Shown here: piece after piece, positions 44,740 to 52,784 of the stretch
How positions within the stretch are numbered: position 1 is the first letter of the stretch
Layout: the number at the start of each line of letters is the position of its first letter
Assembly: GCF_030687835.1 (NCBI RefSeq)
Contig: NZ_CP117449.1
Location: 1,054,001 to 1,118,000, forward strand
Length of the DNA: 64,000 nt
Reading direction: 5' to 3'
Origin: Pseudomonas hefeiensis
GTDB lineage: Bacteria > Pseudomonadota > Gammaproteobacteria > Pseudomonadales > Pseudomonadaceae
Notes under the pieces: model-generated
Database searches by the model: none
What the model was told of the DNA's origin: nothing
Seen by the model: the letters and a program-made list of their open reading frames with translations, nothing else
Made by a program: the position numbers and the translations under genes

Positions 44740-45759
44740 ATGTTTGCTCTCATGCAAAGCTCCCGCCTTGAATCGCTGCACCTGAGCGTAGACCCGGCCA
44801 CCGGGTTGAAGGCGGTGATTGCCATTCATTGCAGCCGTCCTGGGCCTGCTCTGGGTGGATGTCGTTATCTTTCCTACCCCGACGATGAAAGTGCCGTGGT
44901 CGACGCCGTGCGCCTGGCTCAGGGCATGAGCTACAAGGCCGCACTGGCGGGCTTGCCGGTGGGCGGCGGCGTGGCGGTGATCATGCGTCCGGCCCATGTC
45001 GAAAGCCGGGCCGCTCTGTTTGAGGCGTTTGGGCGCTGCATCGAGCAACTGGATGGCCGCTATATCACTGCCATCGACAGCGGCACTTCGGTGGCGGACA
45101 TGGACTGTATCGCCCAGCAGACCCGTCATGTGACCAGCACCACGGCTTCGGGAGACCCGGCGCCCCACGCGGCGATGGGGGTATTCGCTGGCATCCGTGC
45201 CACGGCCATGGCCCGCCTGGGCAGCGATAACCTGGAAAGCCTGCGGGTAGCGATCCAGGGCCTGGGCAATGTCGGTTTCGCCCTGGCCGAACAGCTACAC
45301 GCAGCGGGTGCCGAACTGTTGGTCAGCGACATTGACCCTGGCAAGGTTCAACTGGCGATGGAGCAACTGGGCGCGCATCCGATCGCCAACGACGCGTTGC
45401 TCAGTACCCCGTGCGACATCCTCGCCCCTTGTGGCCTGGGTGGTGTGCTCAATAGCAACAGCGTGGCTCAGCTACGCTGCTCGGCGGTCGCCGGGTCGGC
45501 CCATAACCAGTTGAGCAACCTGCAAGTGGCCGATCAGTTGGAAAGACGTGGAATCCTCTATGCGCCGGACTACGTGATCAACTCTGGCGGCCTGATCTAC
45601 GTCGCCTTGAAGCATCGCGGCGAAGAGCTGTCGACGATCACCGCGCATTTGTCGAAAATCGGCGCCCGGCTTACGGAAGTCTTTGCTCACGCCCAGGCAG
45701 AAAAGCGCTCACCGGCCAGGGTGGCCGATGAACTGGCAGAGCGTTTGTTGTACCGATAA
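44740..45759 (+). CDS. Leucine-dehydrogenase homologue lacking the catalytic lysine
   Basis: A 339-residue member of the Glu/Leu/Phe/Val dehydrogenase family, which deaminates branched-chain or aromatic amino acids with NAD. It has 'GPALGGCRYL', substrate lysine Lys66 in 'MSYKAALAGL', 'AIDSGTSVADMDCIAQQTRHVT', the NAD fold 'IQGLGNVGFALAEQL' and 'YAPDYVINSGGLIYVALKHRG'. The usual GGGK motif reads GGGV: codon 78 is GTG (44971-44973). That lysine is the catalytic base in the family (Lys78 in Rhodococcus PheDH, Lys80 in Bacillus LeuDH). The protein is otherwise full length, so it may be inactive or repurposed. GGGAG lies before the ATG. Confidence 0.88.
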   Translation: MFALMQSSRLESLHLSVDPATGLKAVIAIHCSRPGPALGGCRYLSYPDDESAVVDAVRLAQGMSYKAALAGLPVGGGVAVIMRPAHVESRAALFEAFGRCIEQLDGRYITAIDSGTSVADMDCIAQQTRHVTSTTASGDPAPHAAMGVFAGIRATAMARLGSDNLESLRVAIQGLGNVGFALAEQLHAAGAELLVSDIDPGKVQLAMEQLGAHPIANDALLSTPCDILAPCGLGGVLNSNSVAQLRCSAVAGSAHNQLSNLQVADQLERRGILYAPDYVINSGGLIYVALKHRGEELSTITAHLSKIGARLTEVFAHAQAEKRSPARVADELAERLLYR

Positions 45760-45825
45760 AAAAGATCGCAGCCTTCGGCAGCTCCAGGGGTATTCCATGG
45801 AGCTGCCGAAGGCTGCGATCTTTTT
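45759..45825. terminator. Perfect 28-bp hairpin, bidirectional terminator
   Basis: Left arm 45759-45786 (AAAAAGATCGCAGCCTTCGG...) and right arm 45798-45825 (...CTGCGATCTTTTT) are exact complements with an 11-nt loop. A-runs and T-runs on both sides allow termination of both the dehydrogenase gene and yebG. Confidence 0.93.
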
Positions 45826-45830
45826 AAGGC

Positions 45831-46091
45831 TTATTCAGCAGGGGCATTGAGCAGTTCGGACAAGGCGTCCGGCTGACTCTTGAACGCCTTGGCGAATACA
45901 TCGCGATTCTTCGCCATGTAGATGCCGGCTTCCTCAACCTGTTTCTCGCTCAGCGATGGAACGGCTTTTTGCAACACTTCGGCCAGCAATTCGGCGAGTT
46001 CCAGCATTTTGTCATGACGGTCAGCTTCGGCTTTATCCATGAACAAGCGCTCCAGATCTCGGCTGCTGCGGTATACCACTTCGACGGCCAT
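45831..46091 (-). CDS. yebG: YebG-family DNA-damage-inducible protein
   Basis: An 86-residue helical protein of the YebG family ('MAVEVVYRSSRDLERLFMDKAEADRHDKMLELAELLAEVLQKAVP', 'ISLSEKQVEEAGIYMAKNRDVFAKAFK'-type C-part). YebG is an SOS-induced protein of unknown mechanism in E. coli. A perfect LexA box lies about 43 bp upstream of the ATG, so SOS control is supported by the sequence. The gene is monocistronic and ends in the large hairpin shared with the dehydrogenase gene. Confidence 0.93.
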   Translation of the reverse strand: MAVEVVYRSSRDLERLFMDKAEADRHDKMLELAELLAEVLQKAVPSLSEKQVEEAGIYMAKNRDVFAKAFKSQPDALSELLNAPAE

Positions 46092-46133
46092 TCACCACCT
46101 CACATGCCTTCACATTGGTTATCTTTGTGACTA

Positions 46134-46149
46134 CTGTATTTATATACAG
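46134..46149 (-). promoter_or_regulatory. LexA (SOS) box of yebG
   Basis: CTGTATTTATATACAG, a CTG-N10-CAG site with an AT-rich centre, matches the SOS consensus at every fixed position. Confidence 0.95.
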
Positions 46150-46236
46150 CCAAAAGGATAAGCGAATCCCTTCCCTTTGGATAGTGGCTTTTTAATGTAG
46201 ACCGGTTTCCGCATTTGTCGCGAGGTAGCTGCGCTT

Positions 46237-46262
46237 GTGTGGGAGCGAGCCCACTCGCGATA
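46237..46262. repeat. Single degenerate REP
   Basis: TGTGTGGGAGCGAGCCCACTCGCGAT: one REP arm without a partner, upstream of psiE. Confidence 0.65.
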
Positions 46263-46404
46263 GGAGCAGGATCAACCTCACAAAAGTGTCCGGTTGCGGC
46301 CCATTGCCATCTCACCCTCAGCCGCTGGCCTTTTTTCTGCATGCAGAACAACCGTCACGTCCAACCCGCATCATCCGGTCGAGTCGACCTAAGGAAACTA
46401 CATC

Positions 46405-46905
46405 GTGAAAATCAACTGGGCCGAGAATCTGCGCCAGAACGTACATCAGCTGGCCGAATCCCTGGGCAACCTGTTCGTCGAGACCTTCCATTACCTGGCA
46501 CTGTTCGCCATCGGCGCGGTGACGGCGTGGGCGGCAGTGATGGAGTTTTTGCAGATGCTCGAGCAGGGGCACATCAAGATCGATGACATCCTGCTGCTGT
46601 TCATCTATCTGGAATTGGGGGCGATGGTCGGGATCTACTTCAAGACCAACCACATGCCGGTGCGGTTTCTGATCTACGTGGCGATCACGGCGCTGACGCG
46701 CTTGCTGATTTCCAACGTCTCTCACCACAGCCCGCCTGACCTGGGCATCATCTACCTGTGCGGCGGCATCTTGCTGCTGGCGTTCGCGATCCTGGTGGTG
46801 CGTTACGCCTCGTCGCAGTTCCCTTCGGTGAAAATGGAGCACCCGCACCGCAAGGTTGGCGCGGGTTCCAGCGAGCATGCCGAAGTGGAGAAGGGCGAGA
46901 TCTAG
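46405..46905 (+). CDS. psiE: PsiE-family phosphate-starvation-inducible membrane protein
   Basis: A 166-residue inner-membrane protein with four hydrophobic segments (about 25-47, 57-75, 83-102, 112-135): 'TFHYLALFAIGAVTAWAAVMEFLQM', 'ILLLFIYLELGAMVGIYFKTNHMPVRFLIYVAITALTRLLI' and 'GIIYLCGGILLLAFAILVVRYASSQF'. These match PsiE (DUF), whose role is unknown. The start is GTG at 46405 behind TAAGGAAAC. No PhoB box is apparent by eye, so phosphate control is only by family name. The last 4 bases overlap the converging DUF3509 gene. Confidence 0.88.
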   Translation: MKINWAENLRQNVHQLAESLGNLFVETFHYLALFAIGAVTAWAAVMEFLQMLEQGHIKIDDILLLFIYLELGAMVGIYFKTNHMPVRFLIYVAITALTRLLISNVSHHSPPDLGIIYLCGGILLLAFAILVVRYASSQFPSVKMEHPHRKVGAGSSEHAEVEKGEI

Positions 46906-47219
46906 AGGCCGGTGGGGGCGGATGTCGCCCTCTGCGTCTGCGGTGGTGGCAGCTTGACGGTGTCACCGCCGGTCATGGCTTCGAGGATCGCCACAGCACT
47001 GTGACCTTGCTCAATGGCGATGCCGAACTGAATGCTCTGGACCAGGCGCCGCAGGCGTTCCGGGTCATTGCGTTGCTGGGCGCTGATCATACGCTTGGCG
47101 ACGATGCGCCCGGCTTTGGACAGGGTCAGCATGATGCTGCCGTCCAGGCCCTGGATGCTCAGGTTGATTTGATACTGCGGCGCAAAAGCGTCGGTTATGA
47201 GCTGAAAAGGGTTGTCCAT
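46902..47219 (-). CDS. DUF3509 protein
   Basis: A 105-residue Pseudomonas-restricted family protein ('MDNPFQLITDAFAPQYQINLSIQGLDGSIMLTLSKAGRIVAKRMISAQQ', 'RLVQSIQFGIAIEQGHSAV'). The function is unknown; it is predicted as a small alpha+beta cytosolic protein. The tail after 'GGDTVKLPPPQTQRATS' looks unstructured. It converges on psiE with a 4-base overlap of coding ends. Confidence 0.85.
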   Translation of the reverse strand: MDNPFQLITDAFAPQYQINLSIQGLDGSIMLTLSKAGRIVAKRMISAQQRNDPERLRRLVQSIQFGIAIEQGHSAVAILEAMTGGDTVKLPPPQTQRATSAPTGL

Positions 47220-47720
47220 GATGCGTCACCGCCTGATTGAACGTGCAGTTGTTGACCGGCCGTGATCGGGATTAGTTCGCAATACCGGACCACCGGCCAT
47301 TCCATGATCATGCTTCATCCGGAAGCCATGCTGGTGCTGGACTGGAAGATCCCCAACCTGCGACAGCTCCTGCAGAGAAGTAGCAAGGGGCATGCCGGAA
47401 AAACTGTCGGACAATGATCACGGCGCATAGGCGCTGAAGGCTTTGGCAGGCGGGCCGGCGGGATGCCCGTTTCGGGGCAGGAACGGGCGAGTGGTCGCTG
47501 ACGGTGCAGGGTAAGCGCAGATTTTTCGCGGGGTAAGCAAGGCGAGGTAACTCCCGACAGTAACAGCGCTTTTGCCCGTTGTCCGGCTTTATTTGCATAT
47601 GAATATTTATCTTTTCGAAGGGGTTGAATTGTTCTGTCGCCAGCCCGACTCTGTATTCAAGGGGTTGTCGCGCTAACGTCGATTGGCCCCTGGCGAGCTA
47701 GCCGAAATAAGGGATGAACT
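47220..47720. other. 500-bp gap without a supported gene
   Basis: Contains a modest hairpin GCCCGTT-10 nt-AACGGGC (about 47467-47490) and an AT-rich stretch at 47590-47620 that probably holds the promoter of the HPF-like gene. A 37-codon open frame at 47304-47417 has no ribosome site and is not called. Confidence 0.5.
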
Positions 47721-48131
47721 ATGCAAATCCAAGTCAACAGCGATAACCATATTCAAAGCAGCATCCGACTGGAGGAGTGGGTACGTACTACCATCGAAAG
47801 CACGCTCGAACGTTATGAAGAAGACCTGACACGGGTTGAGGTTCATTTGCGGGACGAGAACGGCGATAAGCCCGGTCCCCATGACTTGCGTTGTCAGCTG
47901 GAGGCACGGCCAAAGGGCCTGCAACCGGTATCGGTGACACACAAGGCCGATACACTGGAACTGGCCATCGAAGGTGCGGCCACCAAGCTTGAACATGCCC
48001 TGGAGCATCTGTTCGGCAAACTTCGCGTCAAGCGCGCGACCGTTGAGACACCGACCGAATCCGTGGCCTTGGCCGATGCGATGCTGGAGGAAGAATTCCT
48101 GGAGAACGAACGGGCTGCCCTCAACGGCTGA
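47721..48131 (+). CDS. Ribosome-associated HPF/RaiA-family protein
   Basis: A 136-residue protein with the HPF/RaiA/YfiA fold (beta1 'MQIQVNSDNHIQSSIRLEEWVRTTIESTLERYEEDLTRVEVHLRDENGDK', helix 'ADTLELAIEGAATKLEHALEHLFGKLR') and an acidic tail ('DAMLEEEFLENER'). It lacks the long C-terminal dimerisation domain. The family binds the 30S subunit and stabilises idle ribosomes. The rpoN-linked hpf gene of Pseudomonas is elsewhere, so this is a second, divergent paralogue. AAGGGA precedes the ATG, and a terminator follows. Confidence 0.85.
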   Translation: MQIQVNSDNHIQSSIRLEEWVRTTIESTLERYEEDLTRVEVHLRDENGDKPGPHDLRCQLEARPKGLQPVSVTHKADTLELAIEGAATKLEHALEHLFGKLRVKRATVETPTESVALADAMLEEEFLENERAALNG

Positions 48132-48157
48132 GCCTAATTCTTTTTACTGACCTACCG

Positions 48158-48190
48158 AAAACGGGCCTGCCATCGCAGGCCCGTTTTGTT
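48158..48190 (+). terminator. Terminator after the HPF-like gene
   Basis: AAAACGGGCCTGC, CATC loop, GCAGGCCCGTTTT, then T-rich sequence. Confidence 0.95.
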
Positions 48191-48240
48191 TTTATCGGTC
48201 CAGTGTGGCGAGCAAGCCCACCTGCATTGATCGCATTCTC

Positions 48241-48332
48241 CTGTGGGAGCGGGCTTGCTCGCGAAAGCGGTGGGTCAGCTTGGAAAGTTGTTGAATGTAC
48301 TGACGCCTTCGCGAGCAAGCCCGCTCCCACAG
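48241..48332. repeat. REPIN
   Basis: CTGTGGGAGCGGGCTTGCTC ... GAGCAAGCCCGCTCCCACAG, between converging HPF-like and AraC-family genes. Confidence 0.93.
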
Positions 48333-48356
48333 GGGATTTGGGGGGAGTACCGGGCG

Positions 48357-49232
48357 CTAGCGCAAAAACGCCTGCCGATATTCGCCAGGCGTCGCGCCCA
48401 GGGCCTGGCGGAAGCGATTCGTAAAGTGGCTGGCGCTGGCGAACCCGCAGGCCAACGCCACCTCGCCCAGCGGTTTTGACGTGCTGCGCAGCCAGTGCCG
48501 CGCGTGTGCCAGACGTCGAGCCAGCACGTATTGGTGGGGCGGTAGGCCGAAGCTTTCGCGGAACATCCGGGCAAAGTGGTATTCGGACAGCGCACACAGG
48601 GCTGCCAGTTGGCCGAGGCTGATGGCATCGGCCAGGTGGCTGTCGATGTAGTCCACCAGCATTCGCCGCTGGTGAGCGGCCAGCCCACCCTTGAGGCGAA
48701 GCCCCTGGCGCTGGCCAACCTGACTCAATAGCAGATGGTTGAGTAGGTCATGGGCCAGGCTGGTGGTCAGCAGGCGTTCACCGGGCTCCTCCCAGTTCAG
48801 GGCGATCAACTGGCGAAAGCGCTGTGCCTGTTGCGGGTCGTCGAGAAAGGTGGCTTCGCGCAGCTGCACTTGCCGGGGCTCGCGATCCAGTAGCGTGACG
48901 CAACCGAGGGCGAATTGCTCAGGGCTGAAGTACAGGTGGGCGAGGCGAATGTCGCCATTGATGACCCAGGCCGATTCATGCCCGGCCGGCAGGACGCAGA
49001 GTTTGCCGGGTGCCCCGGTGGTCTCGGGTCGTTCGCGGCGAAATGTGCCGGTGCCACCGGCGATGTAGCACGACAGCGTGTGGTGAGTCGGCGCCTCGTA
49101 GTCCTGGGCGTCGTGATGGTTGCTCCACAAAGCGACCGCCATGCCGTCCCCCAGCTCGGCACTGTGCTCAAGGCGAGCATTGGGCGAACTGTTGAGGGCT
49201 TGAAAAACTTGCAGGGTTTGCAGTGTGGGCAT
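48357..49232 (-). CDS. AraC-family transcriptional regulator
   Basis: A 291-residue regulator. An N-terminal cupin-like sensor domain ('YEAPTHHTLSCYIAGGTGTFRRERPE', 'LCVLPAGHESAWVINGDIRLAHLYFSPEQFA') precedes two C-terminal helix-turn-helix motifs ('DAISLGQLAALCALSEYHFARMFRESFGLPPHQYV', 'KPLGEVALACGFASASHFTNRFRQALGATPGEYRQ'). It is divergent from the EamA transporter gene with 139 bp between starts, so it is probably its regulator. The ligand is unknown. Confidence 0.9.
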   Translation of the reverse strand: MPTLQTLQVFQALNSSPNARLEHSAELGDGMAVALWSNHHDAQDYEAPTHHTLSCYIAGGTGTFRRERPETTGAPGKLCVLPAGHESAWVINGDIRLAHLYFSPEQFALGCVTLLDREPRQVQLREATFLDDPQQAQRFRQLIALNWEEPGERLLTTSLAHDLLNHLLLSQVGQRQGLRLKGGLAAHQRRMLVDYIDSHLADAISLGQLAALCALSEYHFARMFRESFGLPPHQYVLARRLAHARHWLRSTSKPLGEVALACGFASASHFTNRFRQALGATPGEYRQAFLR

Positions 49233-49371
49233 GATCGGTTCTCTCCAACGCCTTGCATCCTACTCCGTCGATCAGCCTATGCCAGCTTGCCAGCCGACAA
49301 AACCGCAAGTTTACGCAAGCGCCCGGTGGTTGGCGGCGCAACACTGGCGGTCATTGTCAGGAGTTGCCGTC

Positions 49372-50274
49372 ATGAACCTCTCGTTGTATCTGCTTACCGT
49401 GCTCATCTGGGGCACTACCTGGATTGCGCTGAAATTGCAGTTGGGCGTGGTCGCCATCCCCGTGTCGATTGTCTATCGTTTCGGTCTGGCGGCGCTGATT
49501 CTGTTTGTGATGCTCTTGCTCAGCCGGCGTCTGCAAGTGATGAACCGGCGGGGGCATTTGATTTGCCTGGCCCAGGGCCTGTGCCTGTTCTGCATCAACT
49601 TTATGTGTTTCCTCTCCGCCAGCCAGTGGATTCCCAGCGGGTTGGTCGCGGTGGTGTTCTCTACAGCCACGCTCTGGAATGCCCTCAATGCCCGCGTGTT
49701 CTTTGGGCAAAGGATCGCCCGCAACGTCATGCTGGGCGGCGCTTTGGGGCTGCTGGGGCTGGCGCTGCTGTTCTGGCCGGAGCTCGCTGGCCATAGCGCG
49801 AGCCCGCAAACGCTGTTCGGACTGGCGTTGGCGCTATTGGGAACCTTGTGCTTTTCGGCCGGCAACATGCTCTCGAGCTTGCAACAGAAGGCCGGTCTCA
49901 AACCGTTGACCACCAACGCCTGGGGCATGGCTTATGGTGCGGCGATGCTGGCGGTGTGGTGCCTCTTCAAAGGCATCCCGTTTGATATGGAATGGAACGC
50001 GCGCTATGTCGGCTCGCTGCTGTACCTGGTGATTCCAGGCTCAGTGATCGGCTTTACCGCCTACCTGACGCTGGTGGGGCGCATGGGCCCGGAAAAGGCG
50101 GCGTACTGCACGGTGCTGTTTCCGGTGGTGGCGTTGAATGTTTCGGCGTTAGTCGAGGGCTACCAATGGACGGCGCCGGCACTGCTCGGGTTAGTCCTGG
50201 TGATGCTGGGGAATGTGCTGGTGTTCCGCAAACCCCGGCCCGTGGCGACGGAAGTCGCCTTGGGCGCGCGCTGA
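49372..50274 (+). CDS. DMT-superfamily (EamA) exporter
   Basis: A 300-residue inner-membrane protein with ten predicted helices in two EamA repeats ('YLLTVLIWGTTWIALKLQLGVVAIPVSIVYRFGLAALILFVMLLL', 'MLGGALGLLGLALLFWPELAG', 'YTLVGRMGPEKAAYCTVLFPVVALNVSALVEGYQW'-type second repeat). The family exports amino acids and metabolites; the substrate cannot be told. The ATG at 49372 follows CAGGAG; the in-frame extension to 49225 overlaps the AraC-family gene's start and is not accepted. Confidence 0.9.
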   Translation: MNLSLYLLTVLIWGTTWIALKLQLGVVAIPVSIVYRFGLAALILFVMLLLSRRLQVMNRRGHLICLAQGLCLFCINFMCFLSASQWIPSGLVAVVFSTATLWNALNARVFFGQRIARNVMLGGALGLLGLALLFWPELAGHSASPQTLFGLALALLGTLCFSAGNMLSSLQQKAGLKPLTTNAWGMAYGAAMLAVWCLFKGIPFDMEWNARYVGSLLYLVIPGSVIGFTAYLTLVGRMGPEKAAYCTVLFPVVALNVSALVEGYQWTAPALLGLVLVMLGNVLVFRKPRPVATEVALGAR

Positions 50275-50316
50275 ACCAGGAAATGGCAGGCCCGTACAAG
50301 GGGCCTGCCGGTTGGT

Positions 50317-51288
50317 TTACTTCCAGACTTGCGGGTTCACCAGGTTCTTCGGTCGCTCGCCCAGCAAAGCGCTGCGCAAGTTTTCCACCGCAAGATTGGC
50401 CATGGCTTCACGGGTTTCGTGGGTGGCCGAGCCGATGTGGGGCAGGGTTACGGCGTTTTTCAGCTGGAACAGCGGCGACTCGGCCAATGGCTCTTTCTCG
50501 TAAACGTCCAGCCCGGCGCCGCGGATGCGGTTGTTCTGCAAGGCTTCGATCAGCGCCGGTTCGTCCACCACCGGGCCGCGGGAAATATTGATCAGAATGG
50601 CACTTGGTTTCATCAGGGCCAGTTCACGCTGGCCAATCAGGTGGCGGGTCTTCTCGCTCAATGGCACCACGAGGCAAACAAAGTCCGCTTCGGCCAGCAA
50701 CTGATCCAGCTCACGAAATTGTGCGCCCAACTGGTTTTCCAGTTCAGGCTTGCGACTGTTGCCGCTATAAAGAATCGGCATGTTGAACCCCAGCCGCCCA
50801 CGCCGGGCAATGGCCGCGCCGATGTTGCCCATACCGACGATGCCCAACGTCTTGCCGTGCACGTCGCTGCCGAACAGTTGCGGGCCGACCGTCGCTTGCC
50901 ATTGGCCGGCCTTGGTCCAGGCGTCCAGTTCAGCGACGCGCCGGGCACTGCTCATCAGCAAGGCGAAGGCCAGGTCGGCGGTGCTTTCAGTGAGTACGTC
51001 AGGGGTGTTGGTGAGCATGAGCCCACGCTCATTGAAGTAGGCCAGGTCATAGTTGTCGTAACCCACCGACACACTGGACACCACTTGCAGGTTCGTGGCG
51101 TTCTGCAATTGCTCGCGGCCGAGTTTGCGACCGACACCGATCAGGCCATGCACGTGGGGCAGGGCTTCGTTGAACTGTGCGTTGATGTCGCCGTTCGACG
51201 GGTTTGGCACGATCACGTCGAAATCCTGTTGCAGACGTTCGACCATCTTGGGCGTGATACGGCTGAAGGCAAGTACGGTTTTTTTCAT
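50317..51288 (-). CDS. ghrB: 2-hydroxyacid dehydrogenase (glyoxylate/hydroxypyruvate/2-ketogluconate reductase)
   Basis: A 323-residue NAD(P)H-dependent D-2-hydroxyacid dehydrogenase of the GhrB/TkrA type. The nucleotide motif is 'TLGIVGMGNIGAAIARRG'; the substrate Arg is in 'ILINISRGPVVDEPAL'; the Glu is in 'GLDVYEKEPL'; the catalytic His is in 'VTLPHIGSATHET'. 'VSSVSVGYDNYDL' is also characteristic. It likely reduces glyoxylate, hydroxypyruvate or 2-ketogluconate. Start at 51288 (MKKTVLAFSRI) is preferred over a Met seven codons upstream. It is not in a kgu operon here. Confidence 0.87.
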   Translation of the reverse strand: MKKTVLAFSRITPKMVERLQQDFDVIVPNPSNGDINAQFNEALPHVHGLIGVGRKLGREQLQNATNLQVVSSVSVGYDNYDLAYFNERGLMLTNTPDVLTESTADLAFALLMSSARRVAELDAWTKAGQWQATVGPQLFGSDVHGKTLGIVGMGNIGAAIARRGRLGFNMPILYSGNSRKPELENQLGAQFRELDQLLAEADFVCLVVPLSEKTRHLIGQRELALMKPSAILINISRGPVVDEPALIEALQNNRIRGAGLDVYEKEPLAESPLFQLKNAVTLPHIGSATHETREAMANLAVENLRSALLGERPKNLVNPQVWK

Positions 51289-51413
51289 CGCAGAAGGCTC
51301 ATCGGGCAAGGAATACCAAGCACGCTAACATTCTGCATGTGGGTTAGGCGAGAGGGGGAGCGTCGATTGAGGCGAGTCAGTGGCAGGAGTGGAGTACTTA
51401 TGGGCAGTACCTA

Positions 51414-51502
51414 TGTGGGAGCGAGCCTGCTCGCGATGACGGCGGCACATCCACCATCACTGCAAACTGATCCACCGCTATCGCGAGCAGGCTCGCTCCC
51501 AC
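51414..51502. repeat. REPIN (GAGCCTGCTC variant)
   Basis: TGTGGGAGCGAGCCTGCTCGCGATGACGG ... CGCTATCGCGAGCAGGCTCGCTCCCACA; arms complementary across about 89 bp. Confidence 0.92.
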
Positions 51503-51531
51503 AAGGGATCTTTATTTCATCCCTGGGGTGC

Positions 51532-52281
51532 TTACGCCGCCCGCAGCGAAATAAACGCGTAGTTGACCGGTGCCTCAGTGACGACCCGGGCTCCGCTGGC
51601 CAGGATCTGGCAGGCCACGTCATCGCCGGACAGATGGAACAGCCATTCAGTGGTTTCCTGCTCCAGCGGCTTCAAGCGCACTTGATCGAGGACTGTGGCG
51701 AATGCGCTCATGTCCGGCAGGTACGCGGTAAACCCGTCGCCTTTCAGGGCGGTGGTGCGAATGCCCAACGACGCACAGATTTGATCCTTGATCCGGATTT
51801 CCTCGCGATCGGCCTGACGTGAACGCTCGATCAACTGCGCCAGTTCCCTGTCGACCAGTTCACCGCCGAGTATCAGTTGCGGTCCGGTCTCCCACGACTC
51901 TGGCGGGCATTCCTTTACGGCGGTATTGAGGGGGATGTGCGGGTTGATCTCCATCGGATAGATGCGGCACACCAAGGGGCGGCGCTCGTAGATGCGGCAG
52001 AGGTTTTCTTCGTCAAGATTGCGGCAGCGACCCGCGTTATAGGCAGCAAAGGTGATCGCCACGAGGGCTTCGGTGGTGCCGCTGTGGACCCGCGCCGAAC
52101 GGCGTTCAGCGTGCTCGCGTTGCCCTGCCGGCAGGCCCAGGCCATTGGCCAGGAAGGCTTCCACCAGAACAATCACCTGGCCGCCGTCGTCAGCCCACAT
52201 CCGCGCCTCGTCGAGGGTCAGGGGGACATGGTGATCGGTGCAGCATTTGCCGCACCCTACGCAGGAAAACGTTGTGTTCAT
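51532..52281 (-). CDS. YkgJ-family cysteine-cluster protein
   Basis: A 249-residue protein with the N-terminal cluster 'CVGCGKCCTDHHVPLTLDEARMW' and later 'AGRCRNLDEENLCRIYERRPLVCRIYP', together giving the Cys set of the zinc/iron-chelating YkgJ (UPF0153/CxxCxxCC) family. Function is unknown; metal binding is predicted. The C-terminal half has no recognised domain. I use the ATG at 52281 (MNTTFSCVGC); an ATG five codons upstream is possible. Confidence 0.87.
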   Translation of the reverse strand: MNTTFSCVGCGKCCTDHHVPLTLDEARMWADDGGQVIVLVEAFLANGLGLPAGQREHAERRSARVHSGTTEALVAITFAAYNAGRCRNLDEENLCRIYERRPLVCRIYPMEINPHIPLNTAVKECPPESWETGPQLILGGELVDRELAQLIERSRQADREEIRIKDQICASLGIRTTALKGDGFTAYLPDMSAFATVLDQVRLKPLEQETTEWLFHLSGDDVACQILASGARVVTEAPVNYAFISLRAA

Positions 52282-52358
52282 TGAACGCCCGGTCAAAAGC
52301 TGGAAAGCGGCGACAGAAAAACGCCGCGATTAACCATTGCGAAGCAAGTTGTGCGCCA

Positions 52359-52685
52359 TCACCGGCTGTTGTCGGCGGGGCGGATGGAGTCCCACTCGGT
52401 CACGTAGGCGGTTTTGGATTTTTTGCGGTAAAGGCAAAGCTCGGTGCCCGTCGCGCCTTTCATGTGTTCCTGCGGATACTGGCCTTGCAGCAACAGCGCG
52501 GTGTAGCCCACCCGGTCATCGAACTGCGCAGCAGTGCCCACAGGTTCGGCGTTCTTCAGGCCACTGGCCTTGATGCAACTGGCAAGCACGGCTTTGTCAT
52601 GGATGGCCCAGGCTTCTGGGCTGGAGGCGTGGGCCTGGGCGGCGAGGGCTGTGAAGCCCAAGAACATGAGGGTGTGGGTTTTCAT
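52359..52685 (-). CDS. Small secreted protein of unknown function
   Basis: A 108-residue protein with a signal peptide (residues 1-21, MKTHTLMFLGFTALAAQAHA) and a mature part holding two cysteines ('LASCIKASGLKNAEPVG', 'TELCLYRKKSKTAYVTEWDSI') likely to form one disulfide. I do not recognise a family with certainty. The start at 52685 follows AAGATCTTGCTG poorly; the upstream in-frame ATG at 52766 would bury the signal peptide. It lies between ykgJ and cheV on the same strand. Confidence 0.75.
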   Translation of the reverse strand: MKTHTLMFLGFTALAAQAHASSPEAWAIHDKAVLASCIKASGLKNAEPVGTAAQFDDRVGYTALLLQGQYPQEHMKGATGTELCLYRKKSKTAYVTEWDSIRPADNSR

Positions 52686-52756
52686 CAGCAAGATCCTTGT
52701 TCTGGGAAGCCAGGACGGGAGTATGCCTGAGGTTGGACGGGGGATTTGGGGCGTTA

Positions 52757-52779
52757 TCGCGGGCAAGGCCTGCCCGCGA
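52757..52779. repeat. Compact REP-like hairpin
   Basis: TCGCGGGCA-AGGCC-TGCCCGCGA, two REP cores head to head with a 5-nt loop, just after the cheV stop codon. It has no T-run. Confidence 0.7.
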
Positions 52780-52784
52780 CGATC

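Noticed and set aside
47304..47417. A 37-codon open frame between DUF3509 and the HPF-like gene
   Set aside because: No ribosome site and no recognised sequence.
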